Part shown: piece by piece, positions 7,077 to 8,190 of the stretch
How the letters are laid out: every line of letters begins with the position of its first letter
Position numbering within the stretch: position 1 is the first letter of the stretch
Assembly: GCA_946481735.1 (NCBI GenBank)
Contig: CAMLOU010000166.1
Coordinates: 1 to 8,190, forward strand
Direction of reading: 5' to 3'
Length of the DNA: 8,190 bases
DNA from: an uncultured Cellvibrio sp.
Lineage (GTDB): Bacteria; Pseudomonadota; Gammaproteobacteria; Pseudomonadales; Cellvibrionaceae
Position numbers and translations under genes: made by a program
The notes under the pieces: generated by a model
The model's database searches: none
Seen by the model: only the letters and a program-made list of their open reading frames with translations
Told to the model about the DNA's origin: nothing

Positions 7077-7205
7077 ATGATCAGTGAGACAAAGATGAAA
7101 TTCGCACAATTTAAGTTTGGCGTTAGGGCTTATGTTTCGAAACCCTCAAGTCAGGGACGACTTGAGGGAGCTACAGGGATGTATTCATGCGTTTTCGAAA
7201 CATAA
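7077..7205 (+). CDS. Doubtful 42-codon reading frame through the repeat
   Basis: ATG 7077 is preceded by AGGAGG at 7068-7073, only 3 nt away, and the frame runs 42 codons to TAA 7203-7205. It begins MISETKMKFAQ and ends GATGMYSCVFET. Most of its C-terminal half is encoded by the structured repeat at 7115-7220, so the peptide probably reflects the repeat's sequence rather than selection for a protein. It has no membrane helix or recognisable motif. It is recorded because the ribosome-site match is strong, but the short spacing and the overlap make translation uncertain. Confidence 0.15.
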   Translation: MISETKMKFAQFKFGVRAYVSKPSSQGRLEGATGMYSCVFET

Positions 7206-7220
7206 GCCCTAATGACAAAC
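7115..7220. repeat. Compact inverted-repeat element with two internal hairpins
   Basis: The arms 7123-7142 and 7193-7212 are perfect 20-nt inverted repeats (beginning TTAGGGCTTATG, each containing TTTCGAAA). Pairing extends outward to 7115 and 7220 with one mismatch and one G-U wobble, giving a 28-position stem. Inside are a perfect 10-bp hairpin (7143-7152 with 7159-7168, loop AGGGAC) and a small one (TACA-GGGA-TGTA, 7172-7183). As RNA this would be a three-way junction closed by a long stem. No transposase gene and no clear target-site duplication are visible. It begins 22 nt downstream of the pepN stop. It could be a MITE or REP-like dispersed repeat, a structured RNA, or the 3' processing/termination structure of pepN. 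The structure is certain; the class is not. Confidence 0.85.
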
Positions 7221-7242
7221 GGACTACGAAGCACCACTCTCC

Positions 7243-8190
7243 CTAAACAAGGCTCTTACTTACAACTTCAAACACATCTTTCGATAATTTAGGTTCAGCA
7301 AGGATTCTTTCCAACTCAGCTTTCATCAATGTCTGGCGTTGTGGACTGTATTTTTTCCACTTGGTTAAGGGCACCAGTAAGCGGGAAGCAATCTGTGGAT
7401 TCTGGGTGTTCAAACGAATGACCTCATCTGCAAGAAAACGATAACCCTCTGCCTTGCCATCCTGCAATGCGTGGAAGTTAATCGCGTTGGCGTTGCAAAA
7501 GGTTGATACCAACGCGCGGATTTTGTTGGGATTTTTTGCGTCGTAAGCCGGGTGTTGTTGCAGTTGCTTGACCTTGGCCAGGGTGTTGGGTAGTGAGCAG
7601 CTTGCCTGCACGCTGATCCATTGGTTGACCACCAGGGATTCGTCTTGCCAACGTTGGAAAAAATCATCCAGCGCTGATGTCGCGAGTGCTTGTGCAGATT
7701 GCGAGCGGCTATTGACCAATTGGGAGAGTGCGTCCATGCGGTCGGTCATGTTGTTTGCTTGCCGATATTGTTGCTCGCAGGCGTGAATCCATTGATCATC
7801 TTCCAGAAGCATCAGATAGGCCAGCGCGACGTTTTTTAAGCTGCGTGCAGCGATGGCTTCTGCGGTGGCGGCGTAGGCTTGCTGGTTGTCGTAGCGCTGG
7901 TAGATGCTGGCAAATTCCTCTCGCAGTGATTCAGCGATGGCGCGACGCACGCGCATTCTGCCGTAGTGGATGGCGTCCACATCGATCACATCCGCAAGCT
8001 CGCTGAGGTAGGCTTCCGAGGGTAGCGATAACATGTAGGCGACCATGGCCTGGTCCAGGCTCGTGTCCTGCAAAAGGCTGCGGTAGGCTTCGATCAGGCG
8101 TGTGTCAATTGCTATAGCAGCAATGTCGTCTTTGCGCTGCCAGGCTTGCATCACATCGCCGATCACTTGCAAAGCCAACTGCTGGCTGGC
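7243..8190 (-). CDS. pepN: Aminopeptidase N, C-terminal part (partial)
   Basis: The frame is open to the right edge of the window and ends at TAG (7243-7245), giving the last 315 residues of a protein of about 870-880 residues. It is the C-terminal helical (ARM-like) domain of the M1-family PepN, a cytosolic zinc metallopeptidase that removes N-terminal residues from peptides. Landmarks are LPSEAYLSELADVIDVDAIH near the start, RSLKNVALAYLMLL, NNMTDRMDALSQLV, NPNKIRALVSTFCNANAINF, GYRFLADEVI and the terminal LSKDVFEVVSKSL. All are in the family's order with no frameshift. The GAMEN and HEXXH zinc-site motifs lie upstream, outside the window, so catalytic competence cannot be judged here. An in-window TTG at 8178 is an internal codon, not the start. 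Its transcript runs toward the inverted-repeat element and the chemoreceptor unit. Confidence 0.95.
   Translation of the reverse strand, partial: ASQQLALQVIGDVMQAWQRKDDIAAIAIDTRLIEAYRSLLQDTSLDQAMVAYMLSLPSEAYLSELADVIDVDAIHYGRMRVRRAIAESLREEFASIYQRYDNQQAYAATAEAIAARSLKNVALAYLMLLEDDQWIHACEQQYRQANNMTDRMDALSQLVNSRSQSAQALATSALDDFFQRWQDESLVVNQWISVQASCSLPNTLAKVKQLQQHPAYDAKNPNKIRALVSTFCNANAINFHALQDGKAEGYRFLADEVIRLNTQNPQIASRLLVPLTKWKKYSPQRQTLMKAELERILAEPKLSKDVFEVVSKSLV

Larger units (their letters stand above)
6902..7242. other. Intergenic region between pepN and the chemoreceptor gene
   Basis: About 340 nt without a confident gene. From the chemoreceptor side it holds that gene's ribosome site, a GC-rich hairpin (6959-6973), a second hairpin (7008-7027), an A-rich stretch with an AGGAGG motif at 7068-7073, a 42-codon doubtful frame, the structured inverted repeat at 7115-7220, and 22 nt to the pepN stop. 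Both flanking genes are on the minus strand, so the region should contain the 3' end of the pepN transcript and the promoter of the chemoreceptor unit. I found no convincing -35/-10 pair on either strand. Confidence 0.7.

Noticed and set aside
7143..7168. Ordinary Rho-independent terminator for pepN
   Set aside because: The 10-bp stem is good, but on the minus strand the following bases are TTTCGAAACATAAG, with no sustained T-run, and the hairpin is nested in a larger inverted repeat.
7115..7220. CRISPR repeat or tRNA/cloverleaf gene
   Set aside because: There is no direct repeat with spacers. The stems and loops do not match tRNA arm lengths, anticodon or T-loop sequence.

Overview
The window looks like chromosome from a gammaproteobacterium of moderate GC content. 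The fused VWA-TPR Bat protein, the pepN C-terminus and the long-hairpin chemoreceptor all fit a marine or soil group such as Cellvibrionales or Pseudomonadales. I favour a Cellvibrio-like organism, but this is an impression from gene content and composition, not a search result.

Plus strand, positions 1-4952, is the distal half of a Bat ('aerotolerance') operon. It holds the C-terminal end of an unidentified upstream gene (by context perhaps a DUF4381 protein), batA (membrane-anchored VWA protein), batB fused to a batC-like TPR and Gln-rich region, and batD (signal peptide, large periplasmic region, one membrane anchor). The first three genes overlap at their stop/start junctions, which implies translational coupling. 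batD follows a 59-nt gap that carries a perfect 14-bp palindrome. The predicted topologies place the VWA domains, the TPR region and most of BatD in the periplasm, as expected for one envelope complex. The MoxR ATPase and DUF58 genes that usually lead such operons would lie upstream of the window.

Minus strand, positions 4967-6901, is a tight two-gene unit that converges on batD with only 14 nt between the stop codons. The first gene is a chemoreceptor with two membrane helices, almost no periplasmic loop and no evident sensor domain. The second, 3 nt downstream, is a membrane-anchored protein resembling the NIT (nitrate/nitrite-sensing) four-helix family, whose sensor region is predicted to be cytoplasmic. 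My main functional hypothesis is that together they form a two-piece chemoreceptor.

Positions 6902-7242 are intergenic. They contain two simple hairpins and, at 7115-7220, a compact structured repeat. The repeat has 20-bp perfect (28-bp imperfect) inverted arms enclosing two small hairpins, each presenting a CAGGGA motif in or at its loop that resembles CsrA/RsmA binding sites. It may be a dispersed palindromic repeat or MITE, or a structured RNA, and it is the most unusual item here. A 42-codon reading frame with an AGGAGG upstream runs through it.

Positions 7243-8190, minus strand, are the C-terminal 315 residues of aminopeptidase N (pepN); the gene continues past the window edge.
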